Assembly: GCA_002471345.1 (NCBI GenBank)
Contig: DKPS01000133.1
Location: 1-20,999, forward strand
Source: Saprospiraceae bacterium UBA7328
GTDB taxonomy: Bacteria; Bacteroidota; Bacteroidia; Chitinophagales; Saprospiraceae
Reading direction: 5' to 3'
Length of the DNA: 20,999 bases
The first letter of the stretch is position 1. Each line of letters begins with the position of its first letter. Position numbers and translations under genes: made by a program. The notes beneath the pieces were generated by a model. It was not told the origin of the DNA and did not search any database. It saw nothing but the letters and a program-made list of their open reading frames with translations. Shown here one piece after another: positions 1 through 8,138 of the stretch.

Positions 1-248
1 TTATTTTTACGCAAGGCTACAACTACATCAGTTTTTACCAAGTGTATAATGTTACTATTCGCCACAATTTCAATTGATTGCTCCTCCCCTTTTATAATGG
101 TGACCTCAAATGTGCCTTCACTTGAGACTTCATTTAAGTAATCTACATTTCTGATTTCAGACATGGTATCATCGGACCCAACAAACTTATCTTCTGAGCA
201 TGCCATCAATGTGGACATTATGACTAAAATCAATACTACCATTTTCAT
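1..248 (-). CDS. DUF2807 (GIN-domain) lipoprotein, N-terminal part only
   Basis: Reading the minus strand from the ATG at 248 gives 82 open codons running off the window edge, so the C-terminus is missing. The protein starts MKMVVLILVIMSTLMACSED. This is a short hydrophobic signal peptide ending in a lipobox (LMAC), so the mature protein should be lipid-anchored at Cys17. After a short linker, residues from about 38 (YLNEVSSEGTFEVTIIKGEE) fit the start of the DUF2807 head-GIN domain, a beta-rich extracytoplasmic domain common in Bacteroidota whose function is poorly defined. It lies 84 nt downstream of the Crp/Fnr-type gene on the same strand and could be co-transcribed with it. The lipoprotein call is firm; the domain call rests on a partial N-terminal match. 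Confidence 0.72.
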   Translation of the reverse strand, partial: MKMVVLILVIMSTLMACSEDKFVGSDDTMSEIRNVDYLNEVSSEGTFEVTIIKGEEQSIEIVANSNIIHLVKTDVVVALRKN

Positions 249-332
249 TTTAATTTCTTTTTAATGATGAATATTTCAAAATTAGAATGAAAGGAATTGC
301 ATTGCGTTGATCTATATCAAGAATTCAAAAAT

Positions 333-860
333 TCACAATTGAGCCCTTAATCGGGACAAAGTTTCTGGAGTCATATCTAGATATGAAGCAATAATATGAT
401 GAGGAATCCTATTGAATAAATTAATATTTTCTTCATTAAACTCAATCAATCTGTCTTTTGCATTTTTAGTGATTCTAGATATCTCCTTTTTATGTTTCTC
501 AATGATAAAATCCTTAAGTTTTTCTTTCTCAAATAACACAAATTCTGGATCAGTCGAACTCAAATAGTCTAAATCATCTTTAGTCCAATAAAGCAACCTC
601 GAATTTAGTAATGCTTGACTGTTAATGTATGAAGGTGTCCCACTCCAATAACTGACATTTGAAGAATAAAAAAAGTCATTTTCTTGAGATATCCTAATGG
701 TCTTTTCATTTCCTAAATAATCGACTACATAGTGTCTTACTATTCCTTCGAGCACGACATAAACGCGACGTGAAATATCACCATGCTCTATTAAATGTTC
801 ATTTCTTTTGTAGCTAATTGAGCAACCCGATTTTAAAAATTCATCTACTTTAAAACTCAT
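333..860 (-). CDS. Crp/Fnr-family transcriptional regulator
   Basis: A 175-residue cytoplasmic regulator. Residues about 15-105 form a cyclic-nucleotide-binding-type beta-roll (for example YVVLEGIVRHYVVDYLGNEK). The C-terminal end carries a compact helix-turn-helix whose recognition helix is the Bacteroidota-typical TPETLSRLRAQL, preceded by HHIIASYLDM. The protein ends directly after the recognition helix, which is normal for this short subgroup. The ligand is unknown; the canonical phosphate-binding Arg-Ala pair of true CRP is not evident, so cAMP binding should not be assumed. It diverges from the cyclase gene at 1089 across a 228-nt gap. That placement makes a link to the neighbouring cAMP-forming enzymes conceivable but unproven. 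Confidence 0.88.
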   Translation of the reverse strand: MSFKVDEFLKSGCSISYKRNEHLIEHGDISRRVYVVLEGIVRHYVVDYLGNEKTIRISQENDFFYSSNVSYWSGTPSYINSQALLNSRLLYWTKDDLDYLSSTDPEFVLFEKEKLKDFIIEKHKKEISRITKNAKDRLIEFNEENINLFNRIPHHIIASYLDMTPETLSRLRAQL

Positions 861-1076
861 ATATTATTGATATACATTATAATACCCATGCCAACATTTT
901 ATATATGATGGTTTCAGCCCTCATATATTTTTTATAAATAGAGCCTTAAGGGCTTATGTAACATAGACAAAGCCAAAGTGACTTTTCAATAGACTTGCCT
1001 TGCACATATTTCCAATTGTGTTGTTCTTGTAAATTACAGAATCATACGGAATTGTCTTTATATGATCATTTCTGAT

Positions 1077-1091
1077 TATCTTTAATCAATG
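1077..1091 (+). promoter_or_regulatory. Conserved leader of cyclase heads, copy 1
   Basis: The sequence TATCTTTAATCAATG ends in the start codon of the first cyclase. The same 15-nt pattern, TATCTT(T/A)NNTCNATG, occurs with identical spacing at the second cyclase and at two decayed heads (6105 and 9633). With the copy at 6093-6107, identity extends upstream to TTTCTGATTATCTTT. Its role is unknown: it may be a translation-initiation or promoter-proximal element, or simply inherited by duplication. Confidence 0.55.
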
Positions 1092-3434
1092 TCCTCTGAA
1101 AACAAATCAATTCGAAAACTAGCCGCAATACTCTTCGCTGACATAGTGGGTTACACAGCGCTGATGCAGCAAGGCGAAGACAAGGCTATGTCCATTCTAA
1201 ATCGATTCCAGAATGTAACTACAGCCAAAGTCAAAGAGCACCAAGGAGAAATCATTAAAACTTATGGCGATGGCAGTCTAATTTTATTCGATAGTACTGT
1301 AGATGCGGTGAATTGTGCAAATGAAATTCAATTGGCATTTAGAGAAGAAATATATGTTCCTCTTCGCATCGGTATTCATGTAGGTGAAGTGGTAAGAAAA
1401 GAGAATGACGTTTTTGGCAATGGTGTGAATATCGCTTCACGAGTGGAGTCGATGGGAGTGGCTGGATCCGTGCTGATGTCTGCCGATGTACAGAAACGTA
1501 TTAAAAATCAAGAGACTTTACTTACTCAATCTTTAGGTTCATACCAATTCAAAAATGTTGAAGAACCTATAGAAATTTTTGCCTTAGCCAATGAGGGGTT
1601 CTCTGTACCGAGAAAGGATCAGATGAAGGGTAAGATTCAAACTCCTAAACCTTCTAAAACCAAATGGCTTATCCCTGGCATTATTGCTCTTTTTGCGATT
1701 GGTGTTATAGGATTTATGAATTTTTTTTCTGATCAAAGTTTTAATCTCAATGAAACTCTATCATTAGAACCTAGAGCTACTCTACCCCAAGAGATCAGAG
1801 ACAAACGAGTAGCTGTGATGGTTTTTGAGAATAAAACCAGAAGTGAAGAGCTTGAAGAGTTTGGCACAATGGTTTCTGACTGGATCACGCAGGGTTTAAT
1901 GGAGACTGGGGAAGCAAATGTGATCAGTGCTGCTAATATTCAAAATCAGGTGCAGCTAGCTGGTATTGGAGGGGCGGCATTATCTGACTTTGGCAAAAAA
2001 ACGGGAGTTGGAGTCTTAGTACAAGGAAGATATTATCTACAAGAAGATCAAATTATCATACATGCCAATGTAGTAGACACTGAAAACAATGAAGTACTTC
2101 ATGCTCTTTCACCTATCCAAGGTCCTAAAGGAAAAATGATGGACCTTTTGAAAGAGTTAACTCAAAAGGTTCTAGGATACTGGTCAGTCCGCAAACAAAA
2201 CAGATTTGCATCTAATCCTCCCAAATATGAAGCGTATCAAAAATATTTGAAAGTAGATCACATTTGGGGAGATCATGAATTAAGAACTGAGATCGAACAA
2301 TTGTTAATTGAATCTTATACTCTTGATCCAAATTTCTATGCCCCATTACTAAAGCTTGCAGTGTTTTATGGCAATCCTGGACCTCAGAGATCTGATCCTC
2401 TGCAGGACTCGATCATACAATTAATAGACGAACTAAATCCATCCTTAACAGAATGGGAAGAATTGCGATTAGGGGCTATCAAGGCATCAAAAAATAATGA
2501 ATATGTGAAAGCGGCAGAACTGAATGCCAGGATGTATGAAATGGATAAAAGTTATGATAATGGAAATTACAATGCTGGCCTGCTTTATCTAAGAGCCAAT
2601 ATGCCTAGAAAATTAGTAAATATTCTGGAAGATTTCGATCAGAAATATAGATCTATGAATGATGACTTTGCATGGAGAGAGATCGTGTTAGCAGATGGGT
2701 ATTATTTATTGGAAGATTATGAAAAAGTTACAGAAGTATTCAAAAACTACCCTTTCCCTAAGATGATGGATGGTCTTGCCAGAAATCATTTATATAGTTT
2801 AATAAGAATGGATAGTACATCAGCATTAAAAACTTCCTATGATAATATTGTGGAGGAAGGTTTTTATAATAGAGGTGGCATTGCCAGAGAATCTGATTGG
2901 TTACTTCGTGGCATATGTAGCGAGTTATACCTCCTGAACAAAAAAGAATTACTCGGAGAATATACCAAAAAGCTGAAAGAATGGGCTGACAACAATAATG
3001 AGGCTGAAAACTATGATTTTAATATGGGCTGGGTATCCTTTTATAATAACGACATCGAAGGTGCCATCGATTATTGGGAAGATGAAGAAGAAGATCCTCA
3101 ACGAAAAGGGCGGCTCATGAATAAATATGAAAGATTGGGTGTTTGCTACAGCCTGATGAGTAAGAAAGACGAAGCCGCTCATCAATTAAGCAAAATGAAT
3201 GAAATAATAGAAAATTTACGCTCTTCTGAAAATACCTCACCTTTTTGGTTGGGAAGAAACATACGTCGTACTGCAACAGTCCTTGGTGCTATGGGGAATA
3301 ATAAAGAAGCGCTGAAAGCATTAAATGAATCCCTAGATTACGGGCAGTGGCCTACATTTTGGAAATATCAAAATTTTTTAGAGCCTTTATTTAGTGACCC
3401 AGAGTTTCAAGAGATGGTTAGGATAAAGGGCTGA
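1089..3434 (+). CDS. Class III adenylate cyclase, membrane-anchored, with TolB-like and TPR regions (cyclase 1)
   Basis: A 781-residue protein predicted to make cAMP from ATP. Residues 10-140 are a class III cyclase domain with all key positions: metal-binding Asp18 (FADIVGYT) and Asp61 (YGDGS), adenine-selecting Lys57 and Asp107, and transition-state Asn114 and Arg118 (VNIASR). One membrane segment lies at about 193-213. Residues about 238-360 resemble a TolB/FlgO-like domain (RVAVMVFENKT). The rest (about 370-781) is helical and TPR-like. The head should be cytoplasmic and the tail periplasmic, giving a plausible receptor layout (inference). The start is fixed by alignment with cyclase 2 and by the shared leader. 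The gene ends 83 nt before an intrinsic terminator. Compared with cyclase 2, the head is about 76% identical but the tail is highly diverged. Confidence 0.92.
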   Translation: MSSENKSIRKLAAILFADIVGYTALMQQGEDKAMSILNRFQNVTTAKVKEHQGEIIKTYGDGSLILFDSTVDAVNCANEIQLAFREEIYVPLRIGIHVGEVVRKENDVFGNGVNIASRVESMGVAGSVLMSADVQKRIKNQETLLTQSLGSYQFKNVEEPIEIFALANEGFSVPRKDQMKGKIQTPKPSKTKWLIPGIIALFAIGVIGFMNFFSDQSFNLNETLSLEPRATLPQEIRDKRVAVMVFENKTRSEELEEFGTMVSDWITQGLMETGEANVISAANIQNQVQLAGIGGAALSDFGKKTGVGVLVQGRYYLQEDQIIIHANVVDTENNEVLHALSPIQGPKGKMMDLLKELTQKVLGYWSVRKQNRFASNPPKYEAYQKYLKVDHIWGDHELRTEIEQLLIESYTLDPNFYAPLLKLAVFYGNPGPQRSDPLQDSIIQLIDELNPSLTEWEELRLGAIKASKNNEYVKAAELNARMYEMDKSYDNGNYNAGLLYLRANMPRKLVNILEDFDQKYRSMNDDFAWREIVLADGYYLLEDYEKVTEVFKNYPFPKMMDGLARNHLYSLIRMDSTSALKTSYDNIVEEGFYNRGGIARESDWLLRGICSELYLLNKKELLGEYTKKLKEWADNNNEAENYDFNMGWVSFYNNDIEGAIDYWEDEEEDPQRKGRLMNKYERLGVCYSLMSKKDEAAHQLSKMNEIIENLRSSENTSPFWLGRNIRRTATVLGAMGNNKEALKALNESLDYGQWPTFWKYQNFLEPLFSDPEFQEMVRIKG

Positions 3435-3517
3435 TCTAACCGTTTAAATGTTCAGAATTACGATTATTTGTATCAAAAAAGCAAAGTATCTTACATTTTG
3501 GCAATGATCCTTTACAT

Positions 3518-3540
3518 GAGATAGGGGTATCTCCTTTTTT
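3518..3540 (+). terminator. Intrinsic terminator of cyclase 1
   Basis: The inverted repeat GAGATA-GGGG-TATCTC (3518-3533) is followed by C and six Ts. It starts 83 nt after the cyclase 1 stop codon and has the right orientation to end that transcript. Confidence 0.75.
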
Positions 3541-3659
3541 CATTTGTCTATTAGCCGTACTTAGATACAAAAATTATTACCAAAAAAATTACCATTTATT
3601 CCCTCAAAATGTTGAGGCGATTTAAAATTAGTTTTACCCTACTATACCAAGTAAAAAAT

Positions 3660-3690
3660 AGCATGCAATGAAAATTGTGTGCTTTTTTTT
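3660..3690 (+). terminator. Second terminator-like hairpin upstream of cyclase 2
   Basis: The arms AGCATGCAAT and ATTGTGTGCT (3660-3669 and 3674-3683) pair over 10 bp with two G-T wobbles around a GAAA loop. They run directly into eight Ts (3683-3690). The hairpin lies 120 nt past the first terminator and 133 nt before the cyclase 2 start. It may end a small transcript or attenuate cyclase 2. Confidence 0.65.
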
Positions 3691-3811
3691 GGCCCATTTT
3701 ATTTATATCCTTCAACTTAAAATTTCCTTTTTCAATCTTACCTCCTTTCTCTTATCACACATTAAAAAGCAGACTGTTGAGATGAATATTTAAGCATATG
3801 AAGAAAATCCA

Positions 3812-3826
3812 TATCTTACATCGATG
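3812..3826 (+). promoter_or_regulatory. Conserved leader of cyclase heads, copy 2
   Basis: TATCTTACATCGATG overlaps the start codon of cyclase 2. It has the same length and spacing as the leader at cyclase 1, and both are preceded by an ATATGA segment a short distance upstream. Confidence 0.5.
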
Positions 3827-5950
3827 CCTTCAGAAAGCTCTTCTAAACGGAAATTAGCAGCCATTCTATTTGCTGATATAGTAGGCTACACCGCCCTTAT
3901 GCAGCAGGGGGAAAACAAAACCATGTCCATCCTCAATCGCTTTCAAGAAGTAACTACGGCTAAGGTCAAGGAACACAAAGGGCAGATTATTAAATCTTAT
4001 GGAGATGGGAGTTTGATACTCTTTGAAAGTACTGTGGATGCAGTGAATTGTGCTTATCAGATGCAATTGGCTTTTGGAAAGGGAATAGCTGTTCCACTTA
4101 GAATAGGAATTCATGTGGGAGAAGTGGTGCATAAGGATAATGATATCTTTGGAAATGGTGTGAATATCGCTTCACGAGTGGAATCCATGGGCATAGCAGG
4201 TGCAGTGCTTCTTTCCAAAACTGCTATGGATAGAGTTAAGAATCAAGAGGCTTTTGATTTTAAATCGTTGGGGCCCTATGAATTTAAGAATGTTGAAGAA
4301 CCATTGGAAGTATTGGCTCTGGCTAATAAGGGCCTAATAGTTCCAAAATCCATAGACATAAAGGGTAAAGGTCAACGCTTCGAGGAAAAGAATCGAAACT
4401 GGACACTATGGAAAGTAATGATTGTATTAATATTACTTGCCGCTCTATCATACTCTATATTCGATATTGCACTCACTGAATCCCCATCTGATGAGTTAAA
4501 AGAAAATGTTTCCAAATCACAGGATGATAAAAACATTGCAGTCCTTCCATTTTTAAATCTTAACTCGAAAGATGAGAATCTAGAATATTTCTCGGATGGA
4601 GTAACAAATGAAATAATAGATAAATTATCTCAAATTCGGGTACTAAATTTGACCGCTTTTACCACAACAATTAGATATAAACAAACAACTAAAACTAATG
4701 ATCAAATCTCAAAAGAACTCAATTGTCGTTATCTAATCTCAGGTACTTCAAGAATATTTAGTTCAGGGGATAGTGTAAGGTTGTCATTGGAATTAATAGA
4801 TACTAAAGAGAATAATAAAAGAGTTTGGAGCAGCACTTTTAATGAAAAAATGGATGACGCCCCTAATATTCAAATAACAATTGCTAAACAGGTAGCAAAA
4901 AGCTTGAATGTGGAACTATCCAATGACGAAAAATCCATTATTAATAGTGTTAATACCACAAGTGGTGAGGCATATCGACTGTTTCTATTAGCACGATCAG
5001 AGTTTTACAAATTAAATAAGGAAGGCTTTAGAAGAAGCATTGAAGCTTTAGAAGAAGTTATAAAAATAGATCCTAACTATGCACAGGCCCATACTTTTCT
5101 AGCCTGGGCTTATCAACTTTCCACTAATCCATGGTTTGATGGGCATATCAATAAACCAATAAAGGAATTAAATGCATTAGTAACTCCAATTATCAAAAAG
5201 TCTTTGGAACTGGATTCTTCTAATTCGGATATATTTTTAGTAAGAGCTCATCAAAAGGCTTTTATGGATAACTCACTAAGAGATGCAAAGAAAGATGTAG
5301 ATCTCGCCCTTGAAATAAACTCTTGGCCTGTCGTGCCTACTAATTATTGTATGTGCGTCGCTGTATCTACTTATATTGCCTTGGACTTTATTGAACCAGC
5401 AACTGACGTAATTGAATTGGCAAGAAAACTTGATCCTGGAAATGTTTTCTTAGAATGGGATGCTGCAAATGTGCTCATGAAGAAAGGATTGTACGAAGAA
5501 GCTCAAATCTATTATTCCAATGCTGCTAAAATTGCTCCGATTTCTATGTTCAAAACGTTTTTAGGATGGAACTACTACCACACAAATGAGTATGATCTAG
5601 CATTAGATCAATTACTCAACACTTATCGCGAAAGCGAACTCCCGATTTCACTCAATGTGGCCTACTTATCCAACACATACTACCAAAAAGGAGATAGATT
5701 GAATTCAGACAAATTTCTTCAAGAATTAATGGATCGTGATTATAAAGGGGAACACCACATTAACTTATATATTGCTACAGTATATGTAGCAAGAGGAGAA
5801 AATAAAATAGCCCTAGATTACCTTGAGAAGGCATTTAAATCTAACAATTGGGGAATGGCTCTTATGATGAACTTAGATCCAATATTTCAAAGTTTATATG
5901 ATGATCGTCGGTTCATTGAAATAAGAAAAAGAATGCAATATTATCAATGA
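3824..5950 (+). CDS. Class III adenylate cyclase, membrane-anchored, with TolB-like and TPR regions (cyclase 2)
   Basis: A 708-residue paralogue of cyclase 1. The cyclase head (about 10-140) keeps Asp18, Lys57, Asp61, Asp107, Asn114 and Arg118, so it should form cAMP. A membrane segment spans about 194-216. Residues about 236-350 match the TolB-like domain of such fusions closely (NIAVLPFLNLNSKDENLEYF, then a DGVTNEIIDKLSQI helix and a segment around RYLISGTSRI). TPR-like helical repeats fill about 380-700 (for example YAQAHTFLAWAYQLS and ALDYLEKAFKSNNW). This order is a known Bacteroidota and proteobacterial architecture. The tail resembles that family more than the cyclase 1 tail does, which suggests independent tail histories. 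No clear terminator follows. Confidence 0.93.
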   Translation: MPSESSSKRKLAAILFADIVGYTALMQQGENKTMSILNRFQEVTTAKVKEHKGQIIKSYGDGSLILFESTVDAVNCAYQMQLAFGKGIAVPLRIGIHVGEVVHKDNDIFGNGVNIASRVESMGIAGAVLLSKTAMDRVKNQEAFDFKSLGPYEFKNVEEPLEVLALANKGLIVPKSIDIKGKGQRFEEKNRNWTLWKVMIVLILLAALSYSIFDIALTESPSDELKENVSKSQDDKNIAVLPFLNLNSKDENLEYFSDGVTNEIIDKLSQIRVLNLTAFTTTIRYKQTTKTNDQISKELNCRYLISGTSRIFSSGDSVRLSLELIDTKENNKRVWSSTFNEKMDDAPNIQITIAKQVAKSLNVELSNDEKSIINSVNTTSGEAYRLFLLARSEFYKLNKEGFRRSIEALEEVIKIDPNYAQAHTFLAWAYQLSTNPWFDGHINKPIKELNALVTPIIKKSLELDSSNSDIFLVRAHQKAFMDNSLRDAKKDVDLALEINSWPVVPTNYCMCVAVSTYIALDFIEPATDVIELARKLDPGNVFLEWDAANVLMKKGLYEEAQIYYSNAAKIAPISMFKTFLGWNYYHTNEYDLALDQLLNTYRESELPISLNVAYLSNTYYQKGDRLNSDKFLQELMDRDYKGEHHINLYIATVYVARGENKIALDYLEKAFKSNNWGMALMMNLDPIFQSLYDDRRFIEIRKRMQYYQ

Positions 5951-6092
5951 AAGAATATGAGGCAAAGATTGGCATAATTGATTTAGAATATCTTATTCAC
6001 CTTTAGAACAAACCAAATATTCATATCAATTAATAAATTATCATTGGATAATCTCATCTAACCATGAAGAGCTGATATTCTCAGTTTCTGAT

Positions 6093-6107
6093 TATCTTTC
6101 GTCAATG
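6093..6107 (+). promoter_or_regulatory. Conserved leader of cyclase heads, copy 3
   Basis: TATCTTTCGTCAATG is identical to copy 1 except at two adjacent positions. The match extends upstream without gaps to TTTCTGATTATCTTT (from 6085), giving 21 of 23 identical bases up to and including the ATG. Here it heads only a nine-codon frame, so it marks a decayed gene. Confidence 0.6.
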
Positions 6108-6217
6108 CCTACCGATAGGCAATCTAATTAGAGCAGATGACACAAATGGATAAAGCACGATTGATAGATTAAAAAATGACCTGAAAGAAGTTAGATATCA
6201 AGTCATTTATAAAAATC
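6105..6217 (+). pseudogene. Decayed cyclase head, relic 1
   Basis: The leader leads into an ATG reading MPTDRQSN and then a stop at 6129-6131, with the MP start like cyclase 2. Further downstream, weak nucleotide echoes of the cyclase head appear in order, with deletions: GAAGTTAGA at 6187 against GAAGTAACT, and ATAAAAATCTTA near 6208 against the ATTAAATCTTA that encodes the residues before the catalytic YGDG. Stops in all frames show that no protein is made. The leader match is solid; the downstream extension is tentative. The start codon lies inside a perfect hairpin, TGCCTA-CCGA-TAGGCA (6106-6121). Confidence 0.5.
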
Positions 6218-6307
6218 TTAATCATGCCATCATGAACTATTAATATAAATTATTCATTTTCTTTTGTTTTAGTTTCAATTGGACAATAAAAAAGTAAAAT
6301 TTCATAA

Positions 6308-7156
6308 ATGAAAATAAAAAATAGGAACGTAGTTGTCACAGGTGCGTCCACAGGTATAGGTTACTCTGCTGTGGAGGCATTTCTTAATGAAGAATGCCAT
6401 GTATATGGTATGGTGAGATCTGTAAAAGATGCAAAAAAATTGAAAAATGAATTTGGAGAAAAGTTCACTCCTCTTATCGCTGATGTAACTGATCATGCAG
6501 CTATTGATCGCATAGCAGATCAACTTACAGCTGAAATTGGAAAGGATGGACTTTCGTGTCTGGTCAATAATGCCGGAATAGCACAAGCAGGGCCATTATT
6601 GGATCAAAGCATTGAGCAAATACAATATCATTTTGATGTAAATGTAATCGGACTGATAAAAGTCACTAAAAGTTTATTGCCATTATTAGGAGCTCAGAAG
6701 GATAGTCCATTCGAAGCAGGCAAGATCATTAATATCAGCTCTGTCAATGGTAAGATTGCGTTTCCATTTGTAGGTGCTTATGTAGCGTCAAAGCATGCTG
6801 TAGAAGGGTATTCCCATTCTCTAAGAAGAGAGTTGCTCCCATTTGGCATTGACGTGGTTATCGTAGGGCCAGGTCCTGTAAAAACACCCATTTGGGATAA
6901 AGGGATAAATACAGCAGATTATAGTGACAGTCTCTATAAGAAACCTCTAGAACGTTATTCAAAAATAATGATGAAGACCGGCCCCAATGGCCTCGAGCCG
7001 AAAGTTATAGCCGATAGAATAATGAAAATATACAATTCCAGTAGACCTAAAACCAGGTACACAATGCTCAAAGGTTACTTTCAAAACTATTTCATACCAA
7101 ATCTACTTCCTGATCGTATGTTAGATCGTATGGTGGGTAAAATCATGAGATTTTGA
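6308..7156 (+). CDS. Short-chain dehydrogenase/reductase (classical SDR)
   Basis: A 282-residue NAD(P)-dependent oxidoreductase. The Rossmann nucleotide-binding motif TGASTGIG is at 11-18, NNAG at 87-90, the catalytic Ser at about 145 (INISSVNG), and Tyr158 and Lys162 form the YxxxK pair (YVASK). PGPVKTPIW follows as the usual PG motif. Length and motif order fit classical SDRs acting on alcohols or ketones of lipids, sugars or retinoid-like compounds; the substrate cannot be told from the sequence. The basic C-terminal tail with aromatic residues might associate with membrane. A DUF374 acyltransferase gene begins 67 nt downstream on the same strand, so a two-gene lipid-related unit is likely (inference). 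Confidence 0.9.
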   Translation: MKIKNRNVVVTGASTGIGYSAVEAFLNEECHVYGMVRSVKDAKKLKNEFGEKFTPLIADVTDHAAIDRIADQLTAEIGKDGLSCLVNNAGIAQAGPLLDQSIEQIQYHFDVNVIGLIKVTKSLLPLLGAQKDSPFEAGKIINISSVNGKIAFPFVGAYVASKHAVEGYSHSLRRELLPFGIDVVIVGPGPVKTPIWDKGINTADYSDSLYKKPLERYSKIMMKTGPNGLEPKVIADRIMKIYNSSRPKTRYTMLKGYFQNYFIPNLLPDRMLDRMVGKIMRF

Positions 7157-7223
7157 TGATCAATTCAGATCTTTATTTTAGCTATATCGATAAACTAATA
7201 ATACTGGTTTCTTAATTATATAG

Positions 7224-7874
7224 ATGTCATACACCGTCCACAATATTCCATTTTGGCTTAGGCCTTTCGTCTTCATTTTTAGCTGGATAGGAGGGTTTTT
7301 CTTCTATTTTCTCAATGCTTTTTTTCGACTAGTATGTCGTATTGAATATGAAGGTAAAGAACATCTGGACTCCTGTCCCAATCATATCTTTAGTGTATGG
7401 CATGACAGCGTGAATCTGTTTTTTATAGTGCATAAGTACTTTCACAAGCCAAATATCTTCATCACTTTTCCCCTTTTGTATATGACACCTATACATGTCA
7501 TGAAAAAATTAGTCGGAGTAAAAGAACTGGCATTTGGAGGCTCTGGATATGGTGGCAAGGCTGCTTTGGAAAAAGTCATCAATCGATTGAAACAAGGCTG
7601 GAGTACATTTATCACTCCTGACGGACCATATGGCCCGCTTAAACATATCAAGAAGGGTGTACTACTGATGAGCTATCACTCCAAAACACCGATAATTCCT
7701 ATTTCTTTTCATCTCTCAAAAGAATATCGTATTCCTACTTGGGATCGGAAGCGCTACCCTATCCCTTTTTGTAAAATCACAGTGATTTACAGAGCCCCCA
7801 TTTGGGTGACAGATGAAAATTTTGATCACTATAGAAGTATCCTCAAAAGTGAGATGAATGATCTAAAAGAATAA
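7224..7874 (+). CDS. DUF374 / lysophospholipid acyltransferase-like membrane protein
   Basis: A 216-residue protein with a hydrophobic N-terminal segment (about 11-33) that should anchor it to the inner membrane. Motifs fit the DUF374 branch of the LPLAT acyltransferases: VWHDS with His60 and Asp61 as the acyltransferase catalytic pair, GGSGYGG at 105-111, TPDGPYGP at 131-138, and PIIPISF in the following strand. Family members are thought to transfer acyl groups to lipid acceptors, but most are uncharacterised. It lies 67 nt after the SDR gene with no terminator between. The usual family pattern is GSSxRGG; here the Arg is replaced by Tyr109. That may change substrate binding or reflect subfamily variation. 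Confidence 0.82.
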   Translation: MSYTVHNIPFWLRPFVFIFSWIGGFFFYFLNAFFRLVCRIEYEGKEHLDSCPNHIFSVWHDSVNLFFIVHKYFHKPNIFITFPLLYMTPIHVMKKLVGVKELAFGGSGYGGKAALEKVINRLKQGWSTFITPDGPYGPLKHIKKGVLLMSYHSKTPIIPISFHLSKEYRIPTWDRKRYPIPFCKITVIYRAPIWVTDENFDHYRSILKSEMNDLKE

Positions 7875-7976
7875 TGGAAGTGTAAAACATATAAATCTGA
7901 AGTTTGGTAATATTGATCAAGGAATTGGAATGTCCTTCAACATATGTATCTTACTACTTCCAACTGATTTTAAAAA

Positions 7977-8138
7977 ATGTCCAGTCGTAAACAAATTAAT
8001 AAGGAATACAAACTCGCAGTAATCCTGGCTACTGACATTGCCCATTATACAACATTCACCCAGCAATACAAATGCATAGCCATAGTCCATTCGTATTCTG
8101 CTTATGAATCGGGATTCAATAAAATGAAATTAAGATGA
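7977..8138 (+). pseudogene. Decayed cyclase head, relic 2 (53-codon open frame overlapping the aminotransferase start)
   Basis: An open frame of 53 codons beginning MSSRKQINKEYKLAVILATD. It aligns to the cyclase 1 head: MSS at the start, then KLAVILATDIAHYTTFTQQ against KLAAILFADIVGYTALMQQ with a 3-residue insertion before it. The metal-binding Asp is kept but VGY becomes AHY. A weaker run, YKCIAIVHSY against DKAMSILNRF, continues the alignment. The frame then stops in a TGA that overlaps the ATG of the next gene by four bases (ATGA at 8135-8138). No catalytic domain can form from 53 residues. It is either a pseudogene remnant or a short upstream reading frame that couples translation of the aminotransferase. 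Confidence 0.6.

Larger units (their letters stand above)
3435..3823 (+). other. 389-nt gap with two terminators and a hairpin
   Basis: No supported ORF. The gap holds a strong terminator at 3518-3540, a perfect small hairpin at 3602-3617 (CCTCAA-AATG-TTGAGG) and a second terminator-like hairpin with eight Ts at 3660-3690. The cyclase 2 leader follows. The segment between the two terminators (about 3541-3690) could be a small RNA or a transcribed attenuator leader of cyclase 2. Confidence 0.4.
5951..6307 (+). other. 357-nt gap holding a decayed cyclase head
   Basis: No intact gene seen. The middle carries the cyclase leader and a few codons of a head relic (from 6085, described separately). 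The last 70 nt before the SDR gene are very AT-rich, and the SDR promoter could lie there, but I see no convincing motif. Confidence 0.4.

Noticed and set aside
2949..3185. Antisense ORFs inside the cyclases, propeller and other genes (for example 3866-4132, 17783-18052)
   Set aside because: They lie opposite genes with strong family matches, show no recognisable domains and have composition typical of shadow frames.
6308..7874. KDO transferase or lipid A late acyltransferase call for the 7224 gene
   Set aside because: No HTrB/MsbB motif or KDO-transferase features; the GSGYGG and TPDGPYGP motifs point to DUF374.
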